Shown: piece after piece, positions 26,803 through 44,031 of the stretch
Layout: each line of letters starts with the position of its first letter
Numbering within the stretch: position 1 is the first letter of the stretch
Origin: Musa acuminata AAA Group
Taxonomy: Eukaryota > Streptophyta > Magnoliopsida > Zingiberales > Musaceae
Assembly (NCBI RefSeq): GCF_036884655.1
Contig: NC_088335.1
Coordinates: forward strand, 49,388,001-49,452,000
Length of the DNA stretch: 64,000 nucleotides
Reading direction: 5' to 3'
The notes under the pieces: generated by a model
The model's input: the letters and a program-made list of their open reading frames with translations, nothing else
Databases searched by the model: none
What the model was told of the DNA's origin: nothing
Translations under genes and position numbers: made by a program

Positions 26803-27498
26803 ATGGCCACGAGCGACGACACTTCAGGCCCGGCCGAGTGGGTGCAGCTCGGCGGCTGGCCGCACCTGCTGCCGCCGCCGTCACCGTTGGCCGCGCCATC
26901 CGGATGCGTGTCGGACTCGATCGTGGTGTCAACCACGTCGAGCGCCACGGTCGACGGTCCGGCCAAGGGTGCGGCGGCCCAACAACCCGGCGTCGAGGGC
27001 CGGGTGAGCAAGCCAGTCCGGAGGCGGTCGAGGGCTTCCCGGAGGACTCCGACGACCATGCTCAACACCAACACCGCCAACTTCCGCAGCATGGTCCAAC
27101 AATTCACCGGCATCCCATCGGGGCCGTACTCGTCCGCGTGTCGACCCGGCGGCGGTCCGGTCTCCAACTTCGGTTATAATTTCAATGAGCCAATTCATCA
27201 GACGACCTCGATGACTCTTGGGCAGCTCCGGCAGCAGCAACAACAACAACAACAACGACAGTACCTGCAGCTGCAGAACCACCAGTCGCAGCAGCATCAG
27301 CAGCAGCAAAACTATCAGTCTTCTATGTATACTGCAAGTGGCGGCAATAATACCAGCAATGATGTTTTTCCTCAAGGGTTCAACAACCTTAGCACTAACT
27401 TGGAGGTGGGTGATGGCTTTTTCTTGAATGGCATGTACAGCCAGATGATGGCAAGGCCAACCTCCACTAACGCCAGGGGTGATGGATACTTCTCTTGA
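26803..27498 (+). CDS. VQ22: VQ-motif protein, JAV1/VQ22-like, intronless
   Basis: 231-residue plant VQ protein. VQ proteins bind WRKY factors in the nucleus; JAV1/VQ22 represses jasmonate defence and is degraded on wounding. The signature FxxxVQxxTG appears as FRSMVQQFTG near residues 94-103. It is preceded by GRVSKPVRRRSRASRRTPTT, the basic block typical of the JAV1 group, and by MLNTNTANF. The N-terminus has EWVQLGGWPHLLPPP. The C-terminal half is Gln-rich (LRQQQQQQQQRQYLQLQ and more), then GDGFFLNGMYSQMMA. The start at 26803 follows the TATA box by about 60 bp; in-frame ATGs upstream (from 26566) precede the TATA box and are rejected. Lack of introns is normal for the family. The subgroup call is by motif and basic block; the function is inferred from it. 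Confidence 0.9.
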   Translation: MATSDDTSGPAEWVQLGGWPHLLPPPSPLAAPSGCVSDSIVVSTTSSATVDGPAKGAAAQQPGVEGRVSKPVRRRSRASRRTPTTMLNTNTANFRSMVQQFTGIPSGPYSSACRPGGGPVSNFGYNFNEPIHQTTSMTLGQLRQQQQQQQQRQYLQLQNHQSQQHQQQQNYQSSMYTASGGNNTSNDVFPQGFNNLSTNLEVGDGFFLNGMYSQMMARPTSTNARGDGYFS

Positions 27499-27927
27499 TA
27501 CAAGGAAAGTGATCAGGGATAAGATTAATAATTCTGAGAGGGATGGCGGGGGGGTGGGAAGGGAGAGAGAGAGAGAGATTGTAAATATTATTTCTACCTA
27601 TCGTCATACATGATGTTATGAGCAGTCATATGGAATCTTTCTAGAATGTGGTTTATCTATGAGATTAAGACCTTGATGACCTACAATTTGGTCTCCAACT
27701 GGGCAAACTGGTTTTTCTTTTCGCTCGCTAAAGATGCATGCTTGAATGGCTTGAGTGCAGGAGACGTAAAGGTAAGATCGGTTGGGGGTTGGAACCCCAC
27801 AGATGGCAACCCCGGACAAGGTCAAACCCACAAGTCTCCATGTTTCACCGAAGCACACTTGTCGATGATGTCTTTATGTTGCGTGTGAGTGAAGTGCAAA
27901 CGAACGGTGGATGCACACTTTGGGCCC

Positions 27928-27964
<37 letters not shown>

Positions 27965-28890
27965 GTGCACGAGTATGCTTCCGGGGTTGAATCTGCGATG
28001 TGGAAGACCCATTTTGTCAAACACATGTTCTGCTTTCAGGGACGGAAGCAAATTAAAAGTGCAAGGTTTATGACTTTGTTGCTCTTTCAAATCGCATTCA
28101 TTTAGCCAATCCTTCACCAAATTTGGTGCGGTTCGAATCATCTAAGCTTCAACTTTGACCATCTTGAATGGGATGCGTTGGTCAAATTTGACAACTTCGT
28201 CGTTGAATCTTCATCTACGCTTCAACTTTGACCGTCTCCGATTTAGACAGGGCTTCGACGGGCTCTCCGTATGGGCTCATCCGGGCCTGCAAAGCATCCA
28301 AGTGGGAGCCCCATTTGCCGGGGAAACCGGGCTGGAGATCCACCAATACGAAGATGGCATGGTCAACAACCGGTATGCCTCTTTGACGTGGGAAGATGAC
28401 CGAGTTCATCCTCGTCGTGACTTTGACTTGGTTATGCGATTTGTGGGTGGGGACACAGTTCCATCACTTGCCACGTGCTGACCGCTAGTCCTTCCTGTTT
28501 TATAGATCCCATTGATGGGCGGATTTGACCCGTGGTTACCAATCTGATCAAGTCAGTAATTCGAGCTTAACGGCCCATATCATATCTATCAGTGGATAAA
28601 CCCTTCGCTTTTCACACTCGCGCCCTTTGGATCCGATGGAAACAAACCTCGAGCTTTTAACATTTTCTACTTAAGACTCTAATAACCAACTGTAATATAC
28701 AAAAAGGAGAATAAATAATCGTAGCATAATAATATCCCTCCGAAGCAAAAAAAAAAAAAAAAAGGCCAAAGGGTAAAAGAGAAAAAGTAAAGAACCGTTA
28801 TTTGGATCCCTTTTAGTGTAGGGGTCTCCGTCACCACCCTCTTACGGAGCAAGGGAAATCGACTTCGATCGATCGATCGATCGCTTTCTA
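27499..28890. other. Intergenic region between VQ and CCT
   Basis: VQ 3' flank with a GA tract (27,564-27,579), a CT run (27,929-27,960), several TTGAC/GGTCAA words around 28,140-28,240 including a repeated CTTCAACTTTGACC, an A18-like run near 28,746-28,763 and a (GATC)n stretch (28,867-28,883) in the CCT leader. A 108-codon open frame at 28,155-28,481 matches nothing I know. Confidence 0.5.
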
Positions 28891-34349
<5,459 letters not shown>

Positions 34350-36972
34350 CAGCGCAGCATTCACCCACATGTAGTTGTAAATTATGAGGTATAGAGAAAG
34401 AAATGCCACAGATAAAATCATCTCACATGATGTGTTCCCGAACTCATGATGTCCTGTTGCTGGGTCGTAGGAAGACTTGGTAACGCGTGGGATGTCTTCG
34501 TTTGGTAGACTTTTGTTTTTGGTACTCACAAAACAGCCTCTTAAAAGTCCACATTGTGAGGCTTCGGTTTTAGAAGAATGGTCTTTATCTCGTGTTGCCT
34601 TATTCTGAGGTTTGGCTTCGCCAACGTTTTGAATGTTCTCTTACACTCGACATCTTACAGTATTGTGAAGCTCTTCGAGACGAGATCATGTCGTAACATT
34701 AATTCAGCATTGATCGAGCTGCTGGATCACAGTCGAATGGCATCTGACGGTGACATTTGCAATAGGCAAGATTTTACTGAAGAGTGAGTGTTCTTTCTGA
34801 TATCTCGTGCGTTAAAGTGAGGATGCTGTGCCATGGAAATTGCCCACAGCATTTTAAGGATCGGTTCACTCGACCAGTAGGAACCATGTTTCCTCTTTCA
34901 TCCTTGCATGTCTGTGGCATGACATGAACCAGAAGTTTGGATCCCAAAAGGTCGAGGAGAACCATTCCTTTATGATCTCTTCGCTATCTTCTTTGTCTCC
35001 CAAAAGAATGTGGAGCGTGCGTGTTGGAATGTCCAATATGGCGCTGCTTTCAACGTTTTCTTTTTGCGTCTATATATATATATATACATATATCTTCCAA
35101 CACAGTTCCCTCCACTTGGTCGAGACGGAGAGCGAACCGGGTACGCTGCTACAACTGTCTCGTCGACCTGCCAAGTCCGATCACCCAATGGACTCGCGGC
35201 TGCGTGGCGGACGATGCCGATGGACCACGAAAAGAGGGGGGTTCTCTTACGTGGTACAACAGTAGGTTTGTGGAGGTAGCAGGAAGAGCATATCATCGCC
35301 AAGTCCTTTTCCCTCGACATGATGCTCCGCTGAAACAGTGCCTCCATATATCAACTGTTGAGCCTCTCAGGATTCCACACACTGTTTGCACCAAGCACCC
35401 AAGGTGGGGCTGAGAGCAAACAAGACAAGATGAACCAAAAAGAGAGCAGCAAATCACTGGCAAAGCAGAGGGATTGATGTGGTTCCACCGGCAGGTGGGG
35501 GGTATTCGTATGTATAGCTTCATTCGGCTGCTGGACGACAAGTGAACTCTCATGCCCTCGAATAATTACATTGATTTATGGATCCAACTTTTCTGCCTAA
35601 ACTTATTGTGTTAAATAATACAACGAGCACCGGATCTACGAGCGAGATTGCCTCTGTTCCGGTGGATATCTCGACACAGATGTGGAGCCAGAGCCTAATG
35701 GGAAGGAGTTGACAGTCCTTGTGAGAGAGAACTAAATAAAAGAGATCTCGGATGCTTTGCAGATGCTTTCGACTGACCACCGGGCAAAGCTTCAGCTGAG
35801 CTCCTGTGCCAATGGCACACTTGCCTATGGCCGGGAGTGGAGCACCCAACCGATCGAAAAGGACCCATCTAAAGTTTCTGAGCTAGGCTCCATATTGCCA
35901 TCGATAGACGGAGCTGTGACATATCAGCATTAAAAAGATTTGTGAGCTTCGAGACGAGACAGCTAGTTCAACGTACGATTCGTGGCTTTTCGTGTGCGGC
36001 TGGAGATTGCCCGAGGACAACAAATTGCAGCGATCGAGAACTCTGGCCACATCGCAGTTCCCTAAGCGTTTGGTTGGTCGCATGAACCAGATCGAACAAA
36101 GTATGCGATTACTTGGTTAATGTTTTACTACAGATGAAGATGATGAGAAGAAGAGAGGAAAGGGAACCCACAAAGATGATGAGAAGAAGAGAGGTAAAGA
36201 GAAAGTTGTCGCCACACTGTTTTAACCATCTTATTCCATGGTGCGAGAATTGGAATGGACGGCCACAAGTCGTAAAGCTCTTTGTAGCTTTACGACAATA
36301 GGAAATGATGGTTGCATCGGAACCATTCTTTTCGGAGTCAATCAGCATCGGACATTAATGTTTATTCTGTGGAAGCAGAACCGAGGGGTGAGCGCACACA
36401 ACATGTCCGAGAAACTGGAACGTGAGAAGGTTCCCTTCATCCTTTTGTCATCTCCAGCTCCGGTTCTGACAAGACAGCGTTGCAGCTGCAGCTGCTGCTG
36501 CTGCTGCCTCTACCCTCGTCGGGCAAGAAGCGCATGCCAAAGATCGAATTAGCCGAGAATAAGCTTACGCGACGCTCCTCTCTCTCGAAGGAACGAGGTC
36601 GAAGAGAATAAAACGAAAAAGAAAAAAAAAGGAGATTTGCTTGCAATCACATGTTGTGTTGCATGTAACATTCTCTGCACCGGCGACATACTCGGCAGTG
36701 CAGTAAAAGGCGAGACCTACACACAGTAGAAAAAAGGCAATTGACCCGGGAGTTGGCCACCCCACCACCCATGTCGGGCCTCCTCCTAATGTTCCTCCCC
36801 GATCATTCATTAATCCGCGATGACAACATCATGTCAACATCCACAGTGCCCGGTGCAGTCCTCCTCCAAACAACCAAAGGGTTCTTCTCCCTTAGTTTAA
36901 GCTCCTTCATCCAACTCACCCACTTCTTGTCCCATCGACCCCCACGATGAGCTCATCATATCCTTTCTCTCT
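34350..36972. other. Intergenic region between CCT and the ZIP gene
   Basis: CCT 3' UTR then intergenic DNA. It includes a TA-rich tract (35,072-35,090), a short purine-rich duplication (about 36,139-36,192, unit GATGATGAGAAGAAGAGAGG) and a GCAGCT/GCTGCT stretch (36,481-36,507). The overlapping open frames on both strands at 34,924-35,553 and 36,437-36,810 have no recognisable family. Confidence 0.5.
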
Positions 36973-36974
36973 CC

Positions 36975-36981
36975 TATTTAA
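36975..36981 (+). promoter_or_regulatory. TATA-like box of the ZIP gene
   Basis: TATTTAA preceded by CTCTCTCC and about 86 bp before the start codon. Confidence 0.5.
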
Positions 36982-37066
36982 GGTTTTGCTTCACTGTCAT
37001 ACCACCACCCTACGACATCACATCACTCCACCCCCCCTCTTCACCACTTCGTGTGCGTTCGGTTCC

Positions 37067-38808
37067 ATGGAGAAGGCCACGAAGGCTGCGTTTATTCTTC
37101 TTTCTCTCTTCCTCCTCTTCCCACAGCTCCGAGCTTCGGGCGACTGCGACTGCACCACCAAACGGGAAGCTCGAGACAGCGCCAAGGCGCTAACACTAAA
37201 ATTGATAGCCATCGCGGCGATCCTAAGCGCAGGTGCCATGGGAGTCCTAATTCCGATCCTGGGGAGATCGTTCGCAGCCATGAGCCCCGAGAGCGACGTG
37301 TTCTTCGTGATCAAGGCCTTCGCCGCAGGCGTCATACTTGCCACCGGACTGATACACATCCTCCCGGACGCATTCGAGAGCTTGACGTCGCCCTGCCTGG
37401 GCGAGCAGCAGTGGCAGGACTTCCCGGTCGCCGGGTTCATCGCCATGTCTTCCGCGATGGTGACATTGATGATCGACTCCTTCGCCACGAGCTACTACGA
37501 GAGGTCGCACTTCAGCAAGGCGCGGCCTGTCGAGGAAAAGGACGAGAGCAAGGGGGACGAGGAGTCCGCCCGCGACCACGCCGGCCACGTCCACGTCCAC
37601 ACGCACGCAACTCACGGGCATGCGCATGGCTCGGCGGCGGCGGGCTCGCCGGAGGAGGCTTCGCTCTCCGACAAGATCCGGCACCGAGTTATCTCCCAAG
37701 TAAGCGTCGTCGCTGATGGGTAGCAGTCCTCCATATTAATCCCGCTGCTTCTTTCCTGATTAACAACAATAAATATTCTATTGACTATAGCTGAGAGATG
37801 ACTTTTAGCACAGAAGAAATATATACACAAATGTGTATTATCAAAGATCATTTCAGTTCCAGAGAAGCATATACAGAGAGTGATGATGAGCTTCAACTTG
37901 GAAATGTGTAGGTTCTGGAGCTGGGCATTCTGGTCCATTCCGTGATCATTGGCATTTCACTGGGTGCATCTGAAACATCCTCCACCATCAGGCCTCTGGT
38001 TGCAGCCTTGAGCTTCCATCAATTCTTTGAAGGCATAGGACTCGGTGGATGCATCGTCCAGGTACTCGGGAACTCCTTTCTTCCATCTTCTTCACTCTCG
38101 ACATCACATTCTGATTCCCACAAGTTGGAAGTAAAAAGGTGGTGGTGCGACATCTCATACCTTTTGCAAATTGGCAAACGCCACTTCCATGTTCTTCGCT
38201 CCTGCAACTGCATGAGATTCACTTCCTGTGATCCTTTTAACATTTGACAGTGATCTCTGCAACAACCATTCGTCAAAAAGATTTCAGCAAGAACCTGACC
38301 CACAAAAGAAAGAAAAACCAAAAACGAAGATTAACATTAAGATCAATAATATGGCGTATTTTGACTTGATTTAGTGTTCAGCAACACAACCCGACCGGCT
38401 TAAGAAATTGTTCATTTTAGTGTTCATAAAACTATCAAACTTGATACAGTGATACTGCTTCGATGTTTTGCCTTGTTACATATGTTGCCTCTACCCTGGC
38501 AGGCAAAGTTCAGAGCCAAGGCAACAGTGATCATGGCAGTCTTCTTCTCTCTCACAGCTCCGATCGGCATCTCCCTCGGCATTGCGATTTCCTCTAGCTA
38601 CGACGAGACTAGCTCGACTGCTCTTATCATCCAAGGCATCTTCAATGCTGCCTCTGCAGGAATTCTAATATACATGTCTCTGGTCGATCTCTTGGCCGCT
38701 GATTTCAAGAACCCCAGAATGCAGAGTAATGGAAGGCTGCAATTAGGAGCACATCTTGCACTTCTTCTGGGTGCAGGTTTGATGTCCCTTCTTGCGAGGT
38801 GGGCATAG
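37067..38808 (+). CDS. ZIP: ZIP family zinc/iron transporter, 3 exons
   Basis: 362-residue ZIP (ZRT/IRT-like) divalent-metal importer of a plant membrane, likely carrying zinc. Exons: 37067-37699, 37912-38061, 38503-38808; all phase 0, GT-AG. The N-terminus has a hydrophobic signal segment (residues about 8-22) then SGDCDC. TM1-TM3 lie in exon 1 ([57 protein letters not shown]). They are followed by a long cytosolic loop with a His-rich metal-sensing stretch, [17 protein letters not shown]4 carries the [12 protein letters not shown] signature and TM5 [12 protein letters not shown], whose His and Glu residues line the metal path. TM6-TM8 complete the protein, ending [14 protein letters not shown]. 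The ATG at 37067 opens directly into the signal segment; the upstream in-frame ATG at 36947 precedes the TATA-like box and is rejected. Confidence 0.95.
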
Positions 38809-41800
38809 GGATGATTCCCGATAACTGTGAGCTGAGGCTTATCCGAGAATATTTTTCCTGCTATCCTCGGGTACGCCCAACAGGCTACTTCACTTCTTAC
38901 ACGTTAGTTTTTCTTCGGTAAAGCAGTGCAAGTGATTGCAATGTTTGAAGCACTTGGGTTGCCACTTTGATTTTCTTGAGATCCTTGGAATAAGGAGAGG
39001 GGGTGACCACCCGCCAAGAAATAGATTATATGTTTCATTTTGATGCAAAAAAAAAAAGAGAGAGAAAAAGTTATTGCCTCCACATCAACAGGAGAAAAAA
39101 AGGGTTCGGTTCACTGACCAATTCAAGTTGCATTCTGATGCGGCTCATCGGTATCGCTCTTCTCGTGGTCTCTGTTCATGTTTTCACGGTCGATAGCCAC
39201 CGACTTATATCTACTTGGCCCTCCGGCACAAGATTCTGCTTCTGAAACTGCTTGAGATACCTTGGTGAGTGATACAGATTAACAGCCATCAAAATGATTC
39301 TACCCAATGCAATATCTTTCATCGACAGAATCTGGAAAAAAAAAAAAAAGTATTGGCACAAGCATCAACTTTTCCAAATGGTTCAAAGTTATTAAATAGC
39401 GTAAAAAGAAGACCAAGATACATCTTAAGACAGCTTCAATAGATTTCCTCCAGAAAAGAAAGAAAGGAAGAAAGCATCAGTGGGTCAGACTTACGTCCTG
39501 CAACGGTATCGGTCTGATGGTATGAATGGCTAATTTAATGTGGAAAAAAAAAAGGATTGGTTTAGTCAACTGAATTGGAGTATAGAATTAAACCATTTAC
39601 TCTACCATTGATAATGTTCTGATCATTTTCTCAAATGTTCATTACTGTGGACAAAGAACATTGTTGTTCATCTATGGTCGAGGCTACTTCTGAGATCATA
39701 GCAATCTACTTTTTCTCACAAAGATGTCAAGCACATTTCATCCATGTAGTTTAAAGGAGAACATATGCTTCACCAACTGGGTTTCTAACCAATGGCTGTA
39801 ACACATCCCTGGAGAACATGGTACCGAGCTACATTATTAACCATCAACTAAATTCTCTTCAGATATGAGTCAAGGTGGAGGGACCAAATCATTACCTCAT
39901 CTATGACTCTGCACCATTGCTTCAAAGAAGAGCACATTTGGTCAATAATGCAACGAACATAAGACAAAGGTCTGATAGCAACACATTGTGAGGAACAGAG
40001 CAAATATCAAGCACCTTGTTATGGACCATCCTTTATGAAAGCACAGAGAGCATAGAATACGATGCCAAACAACAGCACTGACTCCCTAAATTATCCGAGC
40101 CATGCCAGGGATTGTAGGCAACATCTTCATCTTCATGGTCTGTTCTTCCCAAGATTATCCAGCTGCCACATCCTGTCAAGAAACTTCTTGTTTAGTTTTA
40201 TGAAGACCCACCAATCGCAATCGAAAGGCTTTTCTTTGTCCATAGAGAAGCATCTCATGCAAACACAGAGCACTGTCTAAAATTATAGCATACGGAACTT
40301 GACATAACAAATTCAAGTTATCAAGTGTTCACTTTGTCCGAGGCACTATCTAAAATTATAGCATTACAGCAAGGAATTATTCGTCATCCCCATACTTTGG
40401 TAAACCGGCCAAGATATGCTGTGCCAAATGAAAGGTCTTGTCACGGAAATGACACTGTAGCACTATATGAAAGCAGTCATCAGATTTCCTACTTGGTGTA
40501 CATTTGATCCATACCACCCATACCCATAACAACGACATCCATACTAAAAACAATGAGAATTTTTGAAATCTCATATTGTGATAATTGACATGACAAAGTA
40601 TGCTTAAGAATAAAGGAGAGCATTTAATCTGAATAGTATTCTTGGAGATCTTTCACGCAAAGAATTATTTACATTCCACTAGGGATGATAAGGTCAACAG
40701 ATACAATGCATAAGAATAACTAAATTCTATTCTCGGAGAAGCTTCACTCAAAGAATTCACTATATAATACATAAGAATAACTAAATTCTGTTCTTGGAGA
40801 TACTTCACTCAAAGGATTGACTACAGTCCACTAGGAATGCTTAAGGATAATGGGATGCATTTAACCTAAATACTATTCTTCGAGACACTTTGCTCAAACA
40901 ATTATCTACAAAAGACATTGCTTAAGGATAACGGAGAGCATTTGATCTGAATACTGTTCTTCAAGACAATTTCACTAAAAGAAGCATCTACTTTCCACCA
41001 GGGATGATAAATACAATTTCATCTAGTAACATAACTGTAAAATTATTATTTTTATTATTTTTATGTAGAATGACCTTCGAATGGCAAAATATGTTACTGC
41101 ATTATATGTAGCAAGCAACTACGAAGAAGAAAAAGATTGAAAATAATAGAAGAACCCTAAACCCGTCAAAATAGAGAACAAAAATTTCCATGAAGTGCGA
41201 CTTCTTTACGGAATGGGACTTATATCGGCTCAACCTTTATGAACTCATTATTCATCATTGACTGAAAATGGACAAACAATTCCAGTCTTTCATGCCCTCA
41301 GGTTCGATACCCACCCCCCAAACCAAAAAAAAAAAAACCTTTCGTTAATTATTCGCCATTATCGAGATGCATATGACAATCTAAACAAAGTATGCCCAAA
41401 AAGATTGCGATCCGCGTCGAATGGAATTAAAAGAACAAAAATTACCCAATTCCTCGTTCGTTGGTGCAAAACCCTAGGCTAGGAGACGAACGGTGACATA
41501 GCAATGGCGAGCGACAAGAACAAGTGTCCACCGGCAAAAAGAACCTTATCCGAGATACAGAATCCCATGAAATCAAAAGAGAGATCGGATTAAGAGAATT
41601 GGAGACGGGCAATCTTGCGGAACGAGGCAGCAGAAACGGGTCGGATTTCTTCCGCTATATGGGCCGCGTTTACCGCTCACTAGTCATTATTGGACGTCGG
41701 ATCAAAATCAATATTTACGAATCATAAAGCAGTTAAGATAGATACATAGTATATTCTATTTCACCTCCCATCTCCCGCGTTATTTTGTTTAATTACCATC

Positions 41801-41920
41801 CAACCATCTGATTTCTTTTACTCTCGCGGATGGGGCGGTCACCAAAATCCAAAGCCGGAAGCTCCGGATCGAAGAAGGCGAGCGGAGAGGAGAGAGGACG
41901 ACGCGACCTGGTCGGCCGGC
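38809..41920. other. Intergenic region between ZIP and the SUF4-like pseudogene
   Basis: AT-rich sequence without a recognised gene. It contains the five-unit degenerate tandem repeat at 40,602-41,009 and a duplicated CTAAAATTATAGCAT word near 40,277 and 40,350. A 29-codon open frame (41,504-41,593) follows a leader-like AAACCCTAGG but matches nothing known. Confidence 0.5.
40602..41009. repeat. Five-unit degenerate tandem repeat
   Basis: Units begin near 40602, 40708, 40769, 40839 and 40920 with GCTTAAGAATAA-like words. Each then has an ATTCTTGGAGA-type word, a TTCACTCAAAG-type word and often CCACTAGGGATGATAA. Unit length varies from about 60 to 106 bp, so these are old, decayed copies. Confidence 0.75.
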
Positions 41921-43174
41921 GACGGGAAGAGGAAGACGCGGGCATCGACGGTGTGGTTCTACTACTGTGACCGGAATTCGACGACGAGACGATCCTCCTC
42001 CAGCTCCAGTAGGCCAAGCACTTCGAGTGCCATGTCTGCCACAAGAAGCTCTCCACCGCCGGCGGAATGGCCGACCATGTCCTCCGAGGAGACCGTCACC
42101 AGGCAATCTCTCAATGAAGCCCTAATTCTTTTCTTGATCTGATCACTTCTTGGTTTCTTGCCTTTGTGCCCCCATCTGTAGATGCATGAGAAGTTTGTTA
42201 CGGTAGATGTTTTGATATGTAGGGTTTTAAGGTTGATATATGTAAATCTGTAGTGTTGATCGTAGGAAGTGTTCAATTTCGAATGCCAAAGTTAATTTAA
42301 TTCGGTGAGCTTGGAGGGTTTTTGCCGGCTGACCAATTGGGAAGAGGAACGTTGTCGTTCTCTGTCTGACCGATCAAGATTCTGAAACCCCAAGTCTTTT
42401 CTTGATCTGATTACTTGCCTGTAAACTCTTCTTTTCCTTTTCCGGTTCTCGTCTTTATGCGCCGGATCCAGGAATGCATCTTTGTCATGGTAGATGCTTG
42501 ACAGGCAGGTTATAAGGTTGATGATATACGTAAATCCGTAGTGTTGATCCTGTTTGATTGTAGCAAGTGTTGATTTCCAAACATGAAGGTTAATGAAATT
42601 CTTGGAGCTTCGAGGGTTTTTGCTGACCAATTGGAAGGATGGAATCAGGATTCTGAAACCCTAAGTCTTTTCCCGATGTGATTACTTGCCCTGGACTTGT
42701 GTGTTCTTTCTTTCTTTCTTCTGGGATATGCAGATGCATGAGAAGTTTGTCATGGTAGATGTTTGATATTTAGACTGTAAGGTTGAGATGTTGATCCTGT
42801 TTGATTATAGTAAGTGTTGGCTTTTTGGTATGAAGATTAATGAATTCTTTAGAGCTCTGAGGAGTTCTACTGTAACATGTTTTACTAACAGCTATCATCC
42901 CATTAAGATCTGTTATTTTCTTGGTTTAGTTGAGCCATGTAATTTTAGGAATATTTTGCTTGTTCATTAAACCTAGAATTTCTACATTTTGTTATGTCAT
43001 TTTTGCCATGTCAGCTAAATGCTCTGTCCAGTTTTCTTTTTGTTTGATGTTCTGAACCTCTGTTTCTTTCATCCAGAGTTCATGATGCTAAGCTTTTGAG
43101 AGAATCAACAAAAAGTGAGATCTACGGCATGCAAGAAATGCCTCCTGATTTCTCATCATCTCGCTATGCAGAAG
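41921..43174 (+). pseudogene. SUF4: SUF4-like C2H2 zinc-finger pseudogene
   Basis: Remnant of a SUPPRESSOR OF FRIGIDA 4-like gene, a nuclear zinc-finger regulator linked to FLC/flowering in Arabidopsis. Exon 1 (about 41,921-42,102) encodes GKRKTRASTVWFYYCDR. A one-base loss then changes frame, and it reads FDDETILLQLQ, an in-frame TAG, and [20 protein letters not shown]. The first two C2H2 halves are recognisable, but the start Met position reads GAC. Exon-2-like 21-mers (MHEKFVT/M, 42,182-42,202 and 42,734-42,754) keep AG...GT borders but are duplicated. A third exon (43,077-43,174) encodes RESTKSEIYGMQEMPPDF, like the IEIFGMQGIPPD region. The rest of the gene is absent; the retrotransposon follows 0.6-0.8 kb downstream. 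Frameshift, stop and lost start make it a pseudogene. Confidence 0.85.
42126..42870. repeat. Triplicated segment carrying SUF4-like exon 2
   Basis: Three tandem copies start near 42,126, 42,394 and 42,665 at TCTTTTCTTGATCTGAT-like words. Each has the GGTAGATG donor-side word, AAGGTTGA, GTGTTGATC and, in the first two, GAGGGTTTTTGC..TGACCAATTGG. Copies 1 and 3 keep an intact 21-nt exon-2-like sequence; copy 2 is decayed there. Periods are about 268 and 271 bp; the third copy is shorter. Confidence 0.85.
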
Positions 43175-43203
43175 GTAATATTTCTTACATGTGCTTCCTT
43201 TCT

Positions 43204-43289
43204 GATAACTTAACAAAATGGTCAACACATGTAGATAGTTGTTTATGATAACTCAATGAAATTGTCAACACGTGTAGATAGTTGTTTAT
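43204..43289. repeat. 43-bp tandem duplication
   Basis: Two 43-bp units, 43204-43246 and 43247-43289, both GATAACT...AACAC(A/G)TGTAGATAGTTGTTTAT, with a few differences. They lie between the last SUF4-like exon and the retrotransposon. Confidence 0.9.
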
Positions 43290-43989
43290 TATGATGTTTC
43301 CTAGTTTATATATTATTGCTAGTTTGTGCTCAAAATACTGTATTCCTCAGTTCGACACATCTTTATTGAATGATTTCTTGATGTTAAAAGTTTTTCTTTT
43401 CGATATCTTCATCATGAGGGGTATTATTTTGATTTGCCATTTTCTTCATATTAAGGGTCCTGCATGCTTGTATCCCACATACTAAAGGCACCCACCCGAG
43501 ACTTTCTCTTTGTAGTACTTTCTATTATCCTTTAGTAATGCACTTAGTTTAACTTTATTCACTCTACTATTGCTTGTATATCGGAGAGCTGAATTGAATG
43601 CTCCCAAGTTTGAAGACAATAAATTTCAAACTCAATCCTATCAAATTTCAAGAAAATGATTCATATCTTGAGATAATTATGAAAATTCAAAACCATCAAA
43701 GTACAATGCGCTATGAATTTAATATGTATTGTAATTTATGTTTGACTTTTAATAAATTGTGACTCATTAATTCGTTGGTTGAGGGATTCAATGTACAAGG
43801 GATCTATAAAAGGGGAAGGAAGGAAGATTGATGGGGCATTCTTGTTTTTGAAACATTATCAAACTTTTATATTTTGAGCTACTAGCTCGTAGTTATCTCT
43901 TTGAAAAAGAGAGAGTTTTCTTTTGTTCTCCCATATCTGATTTCTTTTTTTCATCCTCTTCTTCTCTCTTCATCTTGTTTTACATCATT

Positions 43990-44000
43990 TGGTATCAGAG
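43990..44000 (+). other. Primer binding site (initiator tRNA-Met type)
   Basis: TGGTATCAGAG, the classic plant LTR-retrotransposon PBS, sits three bases after a probable LTR end and 31 bases before the gag ATG. Confidence 0.85.
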
Positions 44001-44031
44001 TCTTACTACGCTCTTGGAGTACTTCCTTCTT

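Noticed and set aside
26736..27375. Minus-strand frames opposite the VQ gene
   Set aside because: Shadows of a GC-rich coding exon; the Leu-rich peptide is the antisense of the Gln repeat.
28155..28481. 108-codon frame upstream of CCT
   Set aside because: No family resemblance; lies in promoter-like DNA with repeated CTTCAACTTTGACC words.
41504..41593. 29-codon frame MASDKNKCPPAK... after an AAACCCTAGG leader-like word
   Set aside because: Too short, no donor or continuing exon recognised, no known family.
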